A stretch of DNA of 64,000 nucleotides from the NCBI RefSeq assembly GCF_963973895.1, contig NZ_CAXBBF010000001.1; one strand, written 5' to 3'. The notes below the pieces were generated by a model. That model was given only the letters and a program-made list of their open reading frames with translations, was not told where the DNA came from and made no database searches. Shown one piece after another: positions 7,363-16,562 of the stretch. The DNA comes from Porticoccus sp950063125 (lineage in GTDB: Bacteria > Pseudomonadota > Gammaproteobacteria > Pseudomonadales > Porticoccaceae). Position 1 is the first letter of the stretch; the number at the start of each line of letters is the position of its first letter. The position numbers were made by a program, and so were the translations under genes.

Positions 7363-9873
7363 ATGAGTGTTGATATTCAGTCTGAGTTCAGGCGAGATGC
7401 GCTGTTTGATCGCAGTCTGGAGAATGTGTTGCTCAACACCCAAACCCTGGGCGTGTTGTTGCTGGACAGTCGTCTGGTGATCAGATACTGGAATCAATGG
7501 CTGGGGGAGTGGACCGGTATGTCGCCGGCAGACGTAGCCCAGCGCGCTTTTGACTCGCTGTTCCCGGCACTGGTTGGCAGTCCGTTTGCCCGGGCGATAG
7601 ATGAGGCTCTGTTTCAGGGTGTCGATACCCATTGGAGTCAGCGGGAGAACCCGGATTTTCTCGATTCCACCGACTCGATCATGGCGGGCAATCGTCGCGA
7701 GTTGCCCTTGCATCGCGTGAGTTTTACGCCACTGGAATTACCCGATGTCGGGCACTGTTGCCTGGTTCAGATAGACGAAGCGCCATTTGACGCAGCGCTG
7801 GATAAGGCAGTGCTCAAAAAGGAGCCTCAGCGGACCCCGGCTTCAGCCGGTCAACGCTTTTCCGCCTATCTGGACACCGACCAGGTGCCCCTGCTGTTGC
7901 TGGACAGCCACCATCTGATTTTGGATGGGAACGAACCCCTGGAAACCCTGTTTGGTTACAGTGTCGGGCAACTAAAAAACAGGCCGTTGCGGGTATTGTT
8001 GCCGACCATTAATGCCGAGCTTGCCGATGACATCAAGGGAGCACTCGAGGCTGGAGATGGAAGGGAGCAGGGGCCTGCCCTGGAAGGGGCTACTGCGGAC
8101 GGTGAAAACCTGGTGCTCAGGGTGAGCTGTTTTCCCTCCGTCACCCACCGCGATTGCTACGTTTTGCTGTTTCAGGATATTACACTTCAGTCGGCCAACC
8201 TCGAGGCCCTGTTTCATCAGCGGAAATTAATCAATACGGTGTTCAGTCAGGTGGTGGACGGCATTTTGTTGACCGACCGGCATGGCCTTGTGGAACACCT
8301 CAACCCCATTGGCATGGAACTGCTGGGTATCAATGATCCCCAGCCCAACCGTTATATTGATGATCTGATGACCTTGCTTAGTGAGTCCGGTGAACCGGTG
8401 GAATCCCCCTGCCGATCGGCCCTGACCCGCGGCAAGCCCGTCTCTGTTGTCGATAACGCAGTGTTGTCTGTGCCGGGCCAACAACCTTTTCCAGTGGTGG
8501 CCACAGCGACACCACTGCGCAACCGGCTCAATCAGGTAACTGGTACCGTATTGGTGTTTCGCTCTGTCAGTGAAGCGCGACGGATCTCGACCCGTCTTAC
8601 CTGGCAGGCGACTCACGACCCTCTCACCCAGTTGGCCAACCGTCGCCATCTGGAGAATGAGATACTGAGGTCCATTGATGTGGCGCACGCCGACGACAGT
8701 ACCCATACTCTGTTGTACATCGACCTCTATAATTTCTCCGTCATCAATGACACCTGTGGTCACAATGCCGGGGATGAGTTGCTCTGCCAATTTGCCAGGT
8801 TACTGGAAAAGCAGGCAGAAAGCATGGATGTGGTGGCGAGAATTGGCAACGACGAATTCGCACTATTGCTGAATGATCGCACGGTAGAAGAGAGCCGTGA
8901 GGTTGCAGAGCAGCTCCTCTGGCAGATCAAGGCGTTCAGTTTTCCCTGGGAGGAGCGGCGCCTGAAGATAGGTGCCAGTATAGGTGCCAAGGTGATTGAC
9001 CGCGATACCGTTTCTGAAATTGATGTGCTGGTGGCGGCGGGCACGTCCTGTGCCGCGGCCAAGGAATCGGGTCGCAATCGGATCAACTTCCAGTATCGCA
9101 GTGTCGAGGTGGCAGAGCGCCACAGCCTCGCTGAATGGATCCCCGTGATTACCGACGCCCTGGAGGAGGATCGCTTTGTATTGTACTGCCAGCCGATTGT
9201 GCCGGTGGCCAGTCAGGACAAGTCCGCAGTTCGGCACTATGAAGTGCTGGTCCGCATGGTTGACCGCGATGGTTCCATCATACTGCCGGGAAAATTCATT
9301 CCCGCCGCCGAACACTATGGTTTGGTGGAAGAAATCGACCGCTGGGTGCTGAACAATATATTCGCCTATCTGGAAAAGAGTGCAAAGGCCGACCAGCGTT
9401 TCGCCGTGAATCTCTCCGGTAACACGATCAGTGATGAGGATCTTAAGGATTACATCATTGGCAAGTTTGAGGACACCGGTGTCAGTCCTTCGCAGCTGCA
9501 ATTTGAGGTAACCGAGACCGCTGCTATCAGGCATTTTGACCGCGCCATGGACCTAATTCATGCTCTCAAGGACCTGGGCTGTTATTTCTCGCTGGATGAT
9601 TTTGGCAGCGGCCTCTCGTCACTGGGTTATCTCAAGGAACTGCCGGTGGATTACCTGAAAATTGACGGCAGCTTCATCCGGACCATGGAATTAAACGAAG
9701 TGGGCTACTCCATGGTCAGTACCATCAATCACCTGGGGCATATCATGGGTATTGCTACCATTGCCGAATGTGTGGAAAACAGTACCCAGTTATCGATGCT
9801 TCAGGAAATTGGTGTGGATTATGCCCAGGGCTTTCTGATTGCCCGCCCACAGCCGTTGGCCCAATTATCCTGA
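7363..9873 (+). CDS. PAS-GGDEF-EAL c-di-GMP signalling protein
   Basis: The 836-residue protein has three PAS-like regions (about 15-130, 165-270 and 285-405), a GGDEF domain (about 410-575) and an EAL domain (about 590-830). The diguanylate cyclase signature reads GNDEF (residues 495-499) and the phosphodiesterase signature reads EVLVR (Glu627). The EAL core DDFGSGLSSLGYL and LKIDGSFIR are intact, so hydrolysis of c-di-GMP is plausible, while cyclase activity is uncertain. No membrane helix is evident, suggesting a cytoplasmic sensor. No strong ribosome binding site precedes the ATG at 7363. Its end overlaps the convergent PfkB kinase gene by nine bases. Confidence 0.88.
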   Translation: MSVDIQSEFRRDALFDRSLENVLLNTQTLGVLLLDSRLVIRYWNQWLGEWTGMSPADVAQRAFDSLFPALVGSPFARAIDEALFQGVDTHWSQRENPDFLDSTDSIMAGNRRELPLHRVSFTPLELPDVGHCCLVQIDEAPFDAALDKAVLKKEPQRTPASAGQRFSAYLDTDQVPLLLLDSHHLILDGNEPLETLFGYSVGQLKNRPLRVLLPTINAELADDIKGALEAGDGREQGPALEGATADGENLVLRVSCFPSVTHRDCYVLLFQDITLQSANLEALFHQRKLINTVFSQVVDGILLTDRHGLVEHLNPIGMELLGINDPQPNRYIDDLMTLLSESGEPVESPCRSALTRGKPVSVVDNAVLSVPGQQPFPVVATATPLRNRLNQVTGTVLVFRSVSEARRISTRLTWQATHDPLTQLANRRHLENEILRSIDVAHADDSTHTLLYIDLYNFSVINDTCGHNAGDELLCQFARLLEKQAESMDVVARIGNDEFALLLNDRTVEESREVAEQLLWQIKAFSFPWEERRLKIGASIGAKVIDRDTVSEIDVLVAAGTSCAAAKESGRNRINFQYRSVEVAERHSLAEWIPVITDALEEDRFVLYCQPIVPVASQDKSAVRHYEVLVRMVDRDGSIILPGKFIPAAEHYGLVEEIDRWVLNNIFAYLEKSAKADQRFAVNLSGNTISDEDLKDYIIGKFEDTGVSPSQLQFEVTETAAIRHFDRAMDLIHALKDLGCYFSLDDFGSGLSSLGYLKELPVDYLKIDGSFIRTMELNEVGYSMVSTINHLGHIMGIATIAECVENSTQLSMLQEIGVDYAQGFLIARPQPLAQLS

Positions 9874-10896
9874 TTCAGCCGCTGCGCCGACCTGGTCATT
9901 GTCGAGCAGGTTGAGCAGGTGCGGGTATTGCTGGTGATCGAGCCGGGGACCATATTGGCTGACCACACTGGCTGATGCCATGCTGGCGAGATGACCGGCC
10001 ACCTCGTGGCTGTGACCCTGTGTGATGGCGTAGAGAAACGCGCCGGCAAACATATCACCGGCACCGTTGCTGTCCACGGCGGTCACGGGGTATGGCGGGA
10101 TAGGGATCAGTGCGTTGCCGTCGTAAACCAGGGCCCCCTCCGCACCGAGCGTGATAACAAAGGTTTTGGCGATTGCCTGAAGTCTTTCGGCGGCGATGTC
10201 CAATATATCCGTTTCGGTCCAGCCCAGGGCTTCGTCGCTGTTGCAAAACAGTAAATCGACCTGCTCACCGATCATGTCCTGCAGGCCGCCCTTGAAAAAA
10301 GCCACCATGCCGGGATCCGAGAGGCTCAGTGCTGTTTTGACGCCCTGCTGTTCGGCAATCTCCCTGGCGCGGATAGCGGCAGCGCGGCCGGTGTCCGACG
10401 TGACCAGATAACCCTCGAGATACAGGTATTCCGACTGTGCGATCGCATCGTGATTCAGTTCGGTTTCGGACAGGGTTTCACTGATGCCCAGATAGGTGTT
10501 CATGGAGCGTTCGGCATCGGGTGTGATCAGTACCAGGCATTTGCCGGTAATACCGTTCGGCAGTTCACCGTTGGTGTGGTAATCCACGCCGGCATTGCCC
10601 AGGTCATCGAGGTAAAAGCGGCCGTTGTCATCGTCGGCCACCTTGCAGGAGTAGAATGTCTTGCCACCAAAACAGCTAACCGCAATGATGGTGTTGGCAG
10701 CGGAGCCGCCGCTCGCTCTGCGGCAGGCCGTCAGGTGATCCGAGAGTTGCTCCACCAGCTCGGACTGGCGTTTCTCATCGACCAGGGTCATGAGTCCCTT
10801 GTCAACGCTGAGCTGTTGCAGATCGTTATCGGTGACTTCTATCTCAGTATCCACCAGCGCGGCGCCGATACCATAGACGTGATATTTCTTTTTCAT
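9865..10896 (-). CDS. PfkB-family carbohydrate/adenosine kinase
   Basis: The 343-residue protein belongs to the ribokinase-like (PfkB) family. It has the N-terminal GIGAALVDTE segment, the substrate-binding GGSAANT, and the catalytic anion-hole motif SNGAGDMFAGAF with the base Asp. It resembles bacterial proteins annotated as adenosine kinase, but the substrate cannot be read from sequence alone. It stands alone on the minus strand between the c-di-GMP gene and mrcB. Confidence 0.85.
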   Translation of the reverse strand: MKKKYHVYGIGAALVDTEIEVTDNDLQQLSVDKGLMTLVDEKRQSELVEQLSDHLTACRRASGGSAANTIIAVSCFGGKTFYSCKVADDDNGRFYLDDLGNAGVDYHTNGELPNGITGKCLVLITPDAERSMNTYLGISETLSETELNHDAIAQSEYLYLEGYLVTSDTGRAAAIRAREIAEQQGVKTALSLSDPGMVAFFKGGLQDMIGEQVDLLFCNSDEALGWTETDILDIAAERLQAIAKTFVITLGAEGALVYDGNALIPIPPYPVTAVDSNGAGDMFAGAFLYAITQGHSHEVAGHLASMASASVVSQYGPRLDHQQYPHLLNLLDNDQVGAAAESG

Positions 10897-10908
10897 AAAT
10901 TTGTGGCA

Positions 10909-10936
10909 TTGAGAAAATCAAGGGGGCAGCTATTAT
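10909..10936 (+). promoter_or_regulatory. Sigma-70 promoter candidate for mrcB
   Basis: TTGAGA (10909-10914, 5/6) and TATTAT (10931-10936, 5/6) are spaced by 16 bases in the gap between the divergent kinase gene and mrcB. A start near 10943 would give a leader of about 65 bases to the mrcB start codon. Confidence 0.55.
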
Positions 10937-11008
10937 GCCCCGCTGACATCAGGAGTAAAGGTCGCCGGGTACATGCGGTTTTGACGATTTGGTAATTTGC
11001 AGGAGAAC

Positions 11009-13336
11009 ATGGTGGCCAGAAGGCGAAAGAAAAGCAGCAAACGGGTGACCAGGGTACGCAGCGGACGACGCTGGCTAACAGGTTTGCTGATATTGCTAAT
11101 CCTGATTGCGGCGGTGTCACTGCTGGTGCTCGACGCCATGGTGTACCAGAAGTTTTCCGGGAAAAAATGGTCCCTTGCTTCTCATGTCTACAGCCGGGCG
11201 CTGGAGCTGTACCCCGGCCAGGCACTTGCCCGTACAGATTTGCAGTGGGAGCTGGAGAAGCTGGGTTACCAGCGGGTCGGTGCCGCAAAAAAACCGGGGC
11301 AATACAGCGTGGCTGCCGAACGAATCGAGCTGTTTTCCCGGGGGTTTGAGTTTTGGGATGGCAAGGAATCCCCCCAACTGATGCGGTTGAGTTTTGCCGG
11401 CCAGAAAATCCGTGCGCTGACCGACGCCACTGGCAATCCTGTTGATCTGGCCCGACTTGAGCCGATGGTGATGGGCGGCATCTACCCTGCCCACAAAGAG
11501 GATCGGGAGTTGGTTAAGCTCAGCCAGTTGCCGCCTTCGCTGGCCGATGCACTGCTGGCCGTGGAGGATCAGAACTTTTACGACCATTATGGCGTTTCCT
11601 TTCGGGGCATTGCCCGCGCCATGCTGGCGAATCTGAAACAGGGCCGTGTGGCCCAGGGTGGCAGTACCTTGACCCAGCAGTTGGTGAAGAATTTCTACCT
11701 GAGTCACGAACGCACGCTGTCGCGCAAACTGATGGAAGTGGTCATGGCTGTCATGCTGGAAATGCATTTCAGCAAGGACGAAATTCTCGAAACCTATATC
11801 AATGAAGTCTATCTGGGGCAGTCAGGTGCTCGGGCAGTGCACGGCTTTGGTTTGGCCAGCCGCCATTATTTTCAGCAGTCGATAACCGACCTGGATGTGC
11901 ACCAGGTAGCGCTGCTGGTGGGTATGGTCAAAGGCGCCTCCTACTACAATCCGTGGCGTCAGCCGGAGCGGGCCATGGCTCGTCGCAATCTGGTGTTGGG
12001 AATGATGGCTGAGCAGGGTTTGCTGGATGCCGAGAGGGCACGCCTGGCTCAGCAGCAGCCGCTGGATGTGATGGCGCAGTCTGATGGAGGTGGCCGTTGG
12101 CAGTACCCGGCGTATCTGGAGCTGGTGAAACGCCAGCTGCGTCAGGATTACAAGGAGTCCGATCTACAGACCGAGGGGCTGCGGATCTTCACTCACTTTG
12201 ACCCCCAGGTGCAACGCAAGCTGGAACAGCGGGTGGCCAGCCGTATAGACAACCTTGAATCCGGTTACCGTATCGAGCAGGGCAAGTTGCAGGGCGCCGC
12301 CGTGGTTGTCCGGGTCGGAGCCGGTGAAGTGATCGCCGTGGCCGGTGATCGGCAGGCGGGTTATGCCGGCTTCAACCGCGCCCTGGATGCCCGACGCCAG
12401 ATCGGTTCCACGATCAAACCGGCGGTTTATCTCAGTGCCCTGTCCCAGCCATCTCGTTACACCATCGCATCGATGATTGACGATAGCGAGCTATCCGTGA
12501 AGCTGCCCAATGGCGATGTCTGGCAACCAAGGAATTACGAGCGAGAGAGCCACGGCCCGGTGCCGCTCTATGAAGCGCTGGCCAATTCCTATAATCAGGC
12601 TACCGCCCGATTGGGGATGGATATTGGCGTCGATCGCGTGGCCGAGACGGTCAGGCAGCTGGGTTATCAGGGCTCACTACCGGAACTGCCATCGCTGACC
12701 CTGGGGGCTGTGGCCATGTCTCCTCTGGAGGTCTCCCAGTTTTATCACACGATTGCAGCAAATGGTTTCTACTCGCCACTGCGGGCCATCAATTCGGTAT
12801 TTACCTCCGTCAATGTGCCACTGAAGCGCTATCCCTTTGAGGGAGAACAGCGTCTTGATCCAAAATCCATGCACCTGCTGCACTATGCATTGCAGGTTGT
12901 CTTGCGCGAGGGTACCGGGAAAACGGCCTATCAGCGGTTGCCGGAGGACCTGATGTTGGGTGGAAAAACCGGTACCACTAACGATCAGCGAGACAGCTGG
13001 TTTGCCGGCTTCAGCGGCAATTATCTGAGCGTGGTCTGGTTGGGGCGGGACGACAATGGCATGATGCCATTGACCGGCGGCACTGGTGCCCTGCAGCTCT
13101 GGACCGACATCATGACGACGCTGGACAATCGCTCCATGGTTTTCAATCAGCCTGAGGGCGTCAGCTATTATTGGGTCGAGCCCGAGGCGGGCCTCCTCAG
13201 CAGGGAGGGGTGTGCTGGCGCCAGGTACCTGCCTTTTATCGATGGCAGCCAGCCCACCCGACAAAGTACCTGTCGTCCGGACAGGATTGATATTGACGGC
13301 GTCATGGATTGGTTAAAGGATAAATTTCGATGGTAA
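11009..13336 (+). CDS. mrcB: Penicillin-binding protein 1B
   Basis: This bifunctional peptidoglycan synthase polymerises glycan strands and crosslinks peptides at the inner membrane. After a basic cytoplasmic tail and one membrane helix (about 17-38) come a UB2H-like region, the GT51 transglycosylase with the catalytic Glu186 in VEDQNFYDHYG and QGGSTLTQQLVKN, and the transpeptidase with Ser467 in STIKP, SYN (527-529) and KTG (653-655). Length and order match E. coli MrcB. AGGAG lies three bases from the ATG at 11009 and six from a GTG at 11012, so either codon may be used. It overlaps lpoP by seven bases. Confidence 0.96.
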   Translation: MVARRRKKSSKRVTRVRSGRRWLTGLLILLILIAAVSLLVLDAMVYQKFSGKKWSLASHVYSRALELYPGQALARTDLQWELEKLGYQRVGAAKKPGQYSVAAERIELFSRGFEFWDGKESPQLMRLSFAGQKIRALTDATGNPVDLARLEPMVMGGIYPAHKEDRELVKLSQLPPSLADALLAVEDQNFYDHYGVSFRGIARAMLANLKQGRVAQGGSTLTQQLVKNFYLSHERTLSRKLMEVVMAVMLEMHFSKDEILETYINEVYLGQSGARAVHGFGLASRHYFQQSITDLDVHQVALLVGMVKGASYYNPWRQPERAMARRNLVLGMMAEQGLLDAERARLAQQQPLDVMAQSDGGGRWQYPAYLELVKRQLRQDYKESDLQTEGLRIFTHFDPQVQRKLEQRVASRIDNLESGYRIEQGKLQGAAVVVRVGAGEVIAVAGDRQAGYAGFNRALDARRQIGSTIKPAVYLSALSQPSRYTIASMIDDSELSVKLPNGDVWQPRNYERESHGPVPLYEALANSYNQATARLGMDIGVDRVAETVRQLGYQGSLPELPSLTLGAVAMSPLEVSQFYHTIAANGFYSPLRAINSVFTSVNVPLKRYPFEGEQRLDPKSMHLLHYALQVVLREGTGKTAYQRLPEDLMLGGKTGTTNDQRDSWFAGFSGNYLSVVWLGRDDNGMMPLTGGTGALQLWTDIMTTLDNRSMVFNQPEGVSYYWVEPEAGLLSREGCAGARYLPFIDGSQPTRQSTCRPDRIDIDGVMDWLKDKFRW

Positions 13337-13821
13337 ACCCTATCCCTAAAGGCCCCCTGTTGGTGGTGTGGATGGTCGTTGCGCTGGTCAGTGGTTGTGC
13401 GCCTGTTTATGCGCCCATCAGTGAGTCGGGTTCCACCTCGCCATCGGAGTCTACCTCACCGTCGCCAGAAACCGAGCGGTCTCCGCCGGTTGCTGTGCCC
13501 GATGACGAGGATCGGCGAATTACCCCTTCAGAACCGGTTCAAGTGGCGCCGGGTGGTGCGGTAAGACGCCTGCTTGAAGAGGCCTGGCGGTACAATAAAG
13601 CCGGGGATTACGATCGCTCGAATGCCGTGGCTGAGCGAGCGCTACGTATTAATCATACGGAGCCGGAGGTCTATCTCGTGATGGCGTCCAACTATTTTGC
13701 CATGACCCGGTTGAGCCTGGCGGAACAGCTGGCGCGACAGGGACTACCTCTGGCCGGGCGGAATCCGACCGTCAAGGCTGACCTCCAGTCACTGCTCGCG
13801 CGCATCAGTGCACTTAAGTAG
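13330..13821 (+). CDS. lpoP: TPR lipoprotein, LpoP-type activator of PBP1B
   Basis: The 163-residue protein has a lipoprotein signal with a lipobox ending at Cys23 (VSGC) followed by Ala, which favours the outer membrane. A Ser/Pro/Thr-rich linker (about 30-65) precedes two TPR-like helix pairs (about 78-150). In P. aeruginosa the adjacent TPR lipoprotein LpoP activates PBP1B in place of enterobacterial LpoB. Architecture, size and overlap with mrcB support the same role here; the assignment rests on context more than on sequence identity. Confidence 0.75.
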   Translation: MVNPIPKGPLLVVWMVVALVSGCAPVYAPISESGSTSPSESTSPSPETERSPPVAVPDDEDRRITPSEPVQVAPGGAVRRLLEEAWRYNKAGDYDRSNAVAERALRINHTEPEVYLVMASNYFAMTRLSLAEQLARQGLPLAGRNPTVKADLQSLLARISALK

Positions 13822-13912
13822 CACGACAGTAGCGCGATTTTCTTTGGATGTTGAGATCGACTTGTTTTTCCAGTTATTTCAGAACACTATCAGCATTTAA
13901 ACAAAATCAAGC

Positions 13913-16192
13913 GTGACCAGCCACTCGATGAATAACAGCGGATCGACCGACAACTTGCGAGCATACCCTGACAGGGGGCTGACCGCTGTGCGTGAAATGA
14001 CGCTGGCTTTCTCGCGGGATGCCATTAAAACGTTTCTGCACACCGTCCACGATCGTCTCATCGACTATGCCCAGAAACCCTCTGAAGAAACACGGGGTTT
14101 CGAGTTCCTCCATGCAAGGTCGCAAATCAGCAACCGGCACAATGAAATACTGCGTATTTTCGTGCGCGAGATGGATCGTTATTTTGATCAGTTCGCCTCC
14201 GGTGAGCTGCGTGACCCCACAGTTGAGGGCGGCGGTGATGAAGCGCTGGCACTAATGAATCAGGATGTACTCGAGGAGGATTTGGCGCTGTCGGCGATTC
14301 GGACCCGGGCCAGCGTGGATTATACGGAGCAGTTGTGGGTGCTGACGCGCCGCATGAGCAGACTGGTCGGGGGAAAAAGCACGGAGCACCGGGTGCCTGT
14401 CTCGCCGGGATGTTTCTGTCAGGCGTTGCAGCGATCCCTTGCGGATATCGATATCGAATTGCCCGTAAAGCTGGTGATTTACAAATTGTTTGACCGCCAG
14501 TTTGTCAGGCAACTGGCGGAGCTCTACGGGCAGTGCTCTGTGAGACTCGAAGAACTCGGTGTGCTTCCGGATCTTCGCTATCAGATCCACAAGGCAAGAT
14601 CGGCTGACTCTGCCCGGTTCACCGGGGCGCAGCCGCAACAGCGACGTACCCCTCAGCCGCCGCCATCGCTACAAATCCCGACACTGGAGGATGTGGTGTC
14701 ACCTGCCCCGCTGGCGCTGCCCTCGGAGCAGCTTTCCCCCGCCGAATACCAGAACCAGCTGCTCGACAGCATCCAGCTATTGCAGGATCGCCTGGTGGCT
14801 CGAACACCGGGTCAGCGACCTGAGCCCCCCGGGCAACCACTGCAATATTCGGCGCGTCAGCTGGTTGAGGCGGCGGTTCAATTGCAGCAATTCAATCAGT
14901 TGATGGCTGCGGACGTTCTGGAAACTGCCCGGGAAATCAAGCCGTTTGACATAGCGAGTGCCAGAGAACAGCTGGTCAGCCAGCTCCAGCAAATCACGGA
15001 TTCGGAAGAGGCGCCGGCGCTCGGCACAGACGATGCCCGTATTATCGACCTGGTGGGCATGCTGTTCGAGTACATCCTCAATGATGAGCAGATTCCCGAC
15101 TGCGTCAAGGCCCTGCTCAGTTACCTGCATACACCTTTTTTAAAACTGGCGTTTGCCGAGGCGGACTTTTTCCGCCAGCAGGATCATCCGGCCCGACTGT
15201 TGTTGAATGCGTTGGCCGATGCCGGCGCCAAATGGGTCAGTAACGATGGCTCCTGTGAATTCGACATGCTCGAACAAATCAGAAAAACGGTTCGTTCCGT
15301 GCTCGATCATCAGGACGTCGATACCCGGTTAATAGCGTCGCTGTTGATGAGTATCAATAGCTTTGTGCAGAAAGTGGAGCTGCGGGTGAAGCTGCTGGAG
15401 AAACGGGCCATGGAGCAAGCCCGTGGTGAAGACCAGTTGTATGAAGTCAAACAGCGGGTCAACCGGGAGATTCACCAGCGTGTTGCTGAAAAAGATATCC
15501 CCTCCGCTCCCCTATTCTTCCTGTTGCAGCCCTGGACCGATTACATGGTGCTGGTACTGCTCCGTTTTGGCGATGCCAGTGAAGCCTGGAGACAGAGTCT
15601 GGAACTGATTGACGATATGCTCTGGGGACTCGAGTTGACGGGCGCCGAGAGTGAATGGCGGCGCTGGCGTCAGCATTACCCCTGGATGGAGTCACAAATC
15701 CAGAAGGGTTTCGACATGATCGCCTACGACGCCAATAAAGCTTTCAAGCTGAAACGCTCCATCGATCGCATTTATCAATTAAGGGAGAAAAACCTGCAGC
15801 CAGAGGCCGCCCCCGCAGAGCTTCGCAACAAGCTGGTGCAACTGGCGGAGCGGCGTGCCAGGGAGCGCCCCCGGTCCACTGATCGCGAGAAGGCCGTGCT
15901 GGAAAAACTGCGACTGCTGGAGTTTGGCAGCTGGTTTGAATTCCGCGACGGGCACCGTGAAAAAGTCGCCTGGTTTAATCCGGACTCGATGCAGTTTCTG
16001 TTTGTCGACCAGACCGGCAAGCGCACCGGCATGAAAAGTGGTCAGCAATTGGCGCAGGCAATACTCACCGGTGATCTACAAATCGTGACAGGCAAAACCA
16101 AGCCGTTGGTGGAGCGCACCATGGAGACCATTTTTAAGGATTTGAACCTGCAGGTTCAGTCAGTTTCCCAGAAGGGCCGCCATGTGGGTTGA
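13913..16192 (+). CDS. DUF1631 family protein
   Basis: A 759-residue, largely helical, cytoplasmic-looking protein of the DUF1631 family, which has no confirmed biochemical role. A Gln/Pro-rich low-complexity stretch lies near residues 240-265. The C-terminal part (about 650-745) contains a segment beginning LEFGSWFEFRDGHREKVAWFNPDS that resembles a PilZ-like or beta-barrel fold. The GTG start at 13913 lacks a clear ribosome binding site; an ATG five codons later is an alternative. Its end overlaps the next gene by 11 bases, which links it to a PilZ-like protein and suggests c-di-GMP control. Confidence 0.75.
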   Translation: MTSHSMNNSGSTDNLRAYPDRGLTAVREMTLAFSRDAIKTFLHTVHDRLIDYAQKPSEETRGFEFLHARSQISNRHNEILRIFVREMDRYFDQFASGELRDPTVEGGGDEALALMNQDVLEEDLALSAIRTRASVDYTEQLWVLTRRMSRLVGGKSTEHRVPVSPGCFCQALQRSLADIDIELPVKLVIYKLFDRQFVRQLAELYGQCSVRLEELGVLPDLRYQIHKARSADSARFTGAQPQQRRTPQPPPSLQIPTLEDVVSPAPLALPSEQLSPAEYQNQLLDSIQLLQDRLVARTPGQRPEPPGQPLQYSARQLVEAAVQLQQFNQLMAADVLETAREIKPFDIASAREQLVSQLQQITDSEEAPALGTDDARIIDLVGMLFEYILNDEQIPDCVKALLSYLHTPFLKLAFAEADFFRQQDHPARLLLNALADAGAKWVSNDGSCEFDMLEQIRKTVRSVLDHQDVDTRLIASLLMSINSFVQKVELRVKLLEKRAMEQARGEDQLYEVKQRVNREIHQRVAEKDIPSAPLFFLLQPWTDYMVLVLLRFGDASEAWRQSLELIDDMLWGLELTGAESEWRRWRQHYPWMESQIQKGFDMIAYDANKAFKLKRSIDRIYQLREKNLQPEAAPAELRNKLVQLAERRARERPRSTDREKAVLEKLRLLEFGSWFEFRDGHREKVAWFNPDSMQFLFVDQTGKRTGMKSGQQLAQAILTGDLQIVTGKTKPLVERTMETIFKDLNLQVQSVSQKGRHVG

Positions 16193-16562
16193 GCAGGAGC
16201 GCAGGTGCTCAACGCGCCACCAGCTGAATGTTCAGGTTGACGTGGTCGATCAGTTCAGCAGAGATTTGCTCGGCATGCTGGTGGATGTTCATCTTGAGGG
16301 GTTTCTGATGATGGGCGAGCTGTCTTTCCGGCCGGACCGGCTCTATCAGGTGGCTCTGGTCGCCCATGCCCCCGATCATCAGCTCGAGGTTATTCCGATG
16401 GGAATTGATTGTCTGTGGACCCGGGCCATGGGGCAGCAGGACAGGGTTTGGGCGGGCTGTCAGATCATTGATCTTGCCCCGCAGGCCGGGGAACAGCTTG
16501 CGCAATTGATTGAAACCTTTGCTACCGATCGCTCGGCTCACGCAGACCGGGCGCTCTATTGA
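16182..16562 (+). CDS. PilZ-like domain protein
   Basis: This 126-residue protein has an N-terminal ERRCSTRH segment matching the Arg-rich RxxxR motif of PilZ c-di-GMP receptors. A DVHLEG segment about 25 residues later occupies the place of the usual D/NxSxxG, with His in place of Ser. It starts inside the end of the DUF1631 gene and its last 41 bases are overlapped by the convergent rsmC gene. Whether it still binds c-di-GMP is uncertain because of the motif change. Confidence 0.7.
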   Translation: MWVEQERRCSTRHQLNVQVDVVDQFSRDLLGMLVDVHLEGFLMMGELSFRPDRLYQVALVAHAPDHQLEVIPMGIDCLWTRAMGQQDRVWAGCQIIDLAPQAGEQLAQLIETFATDRSAHADRALY

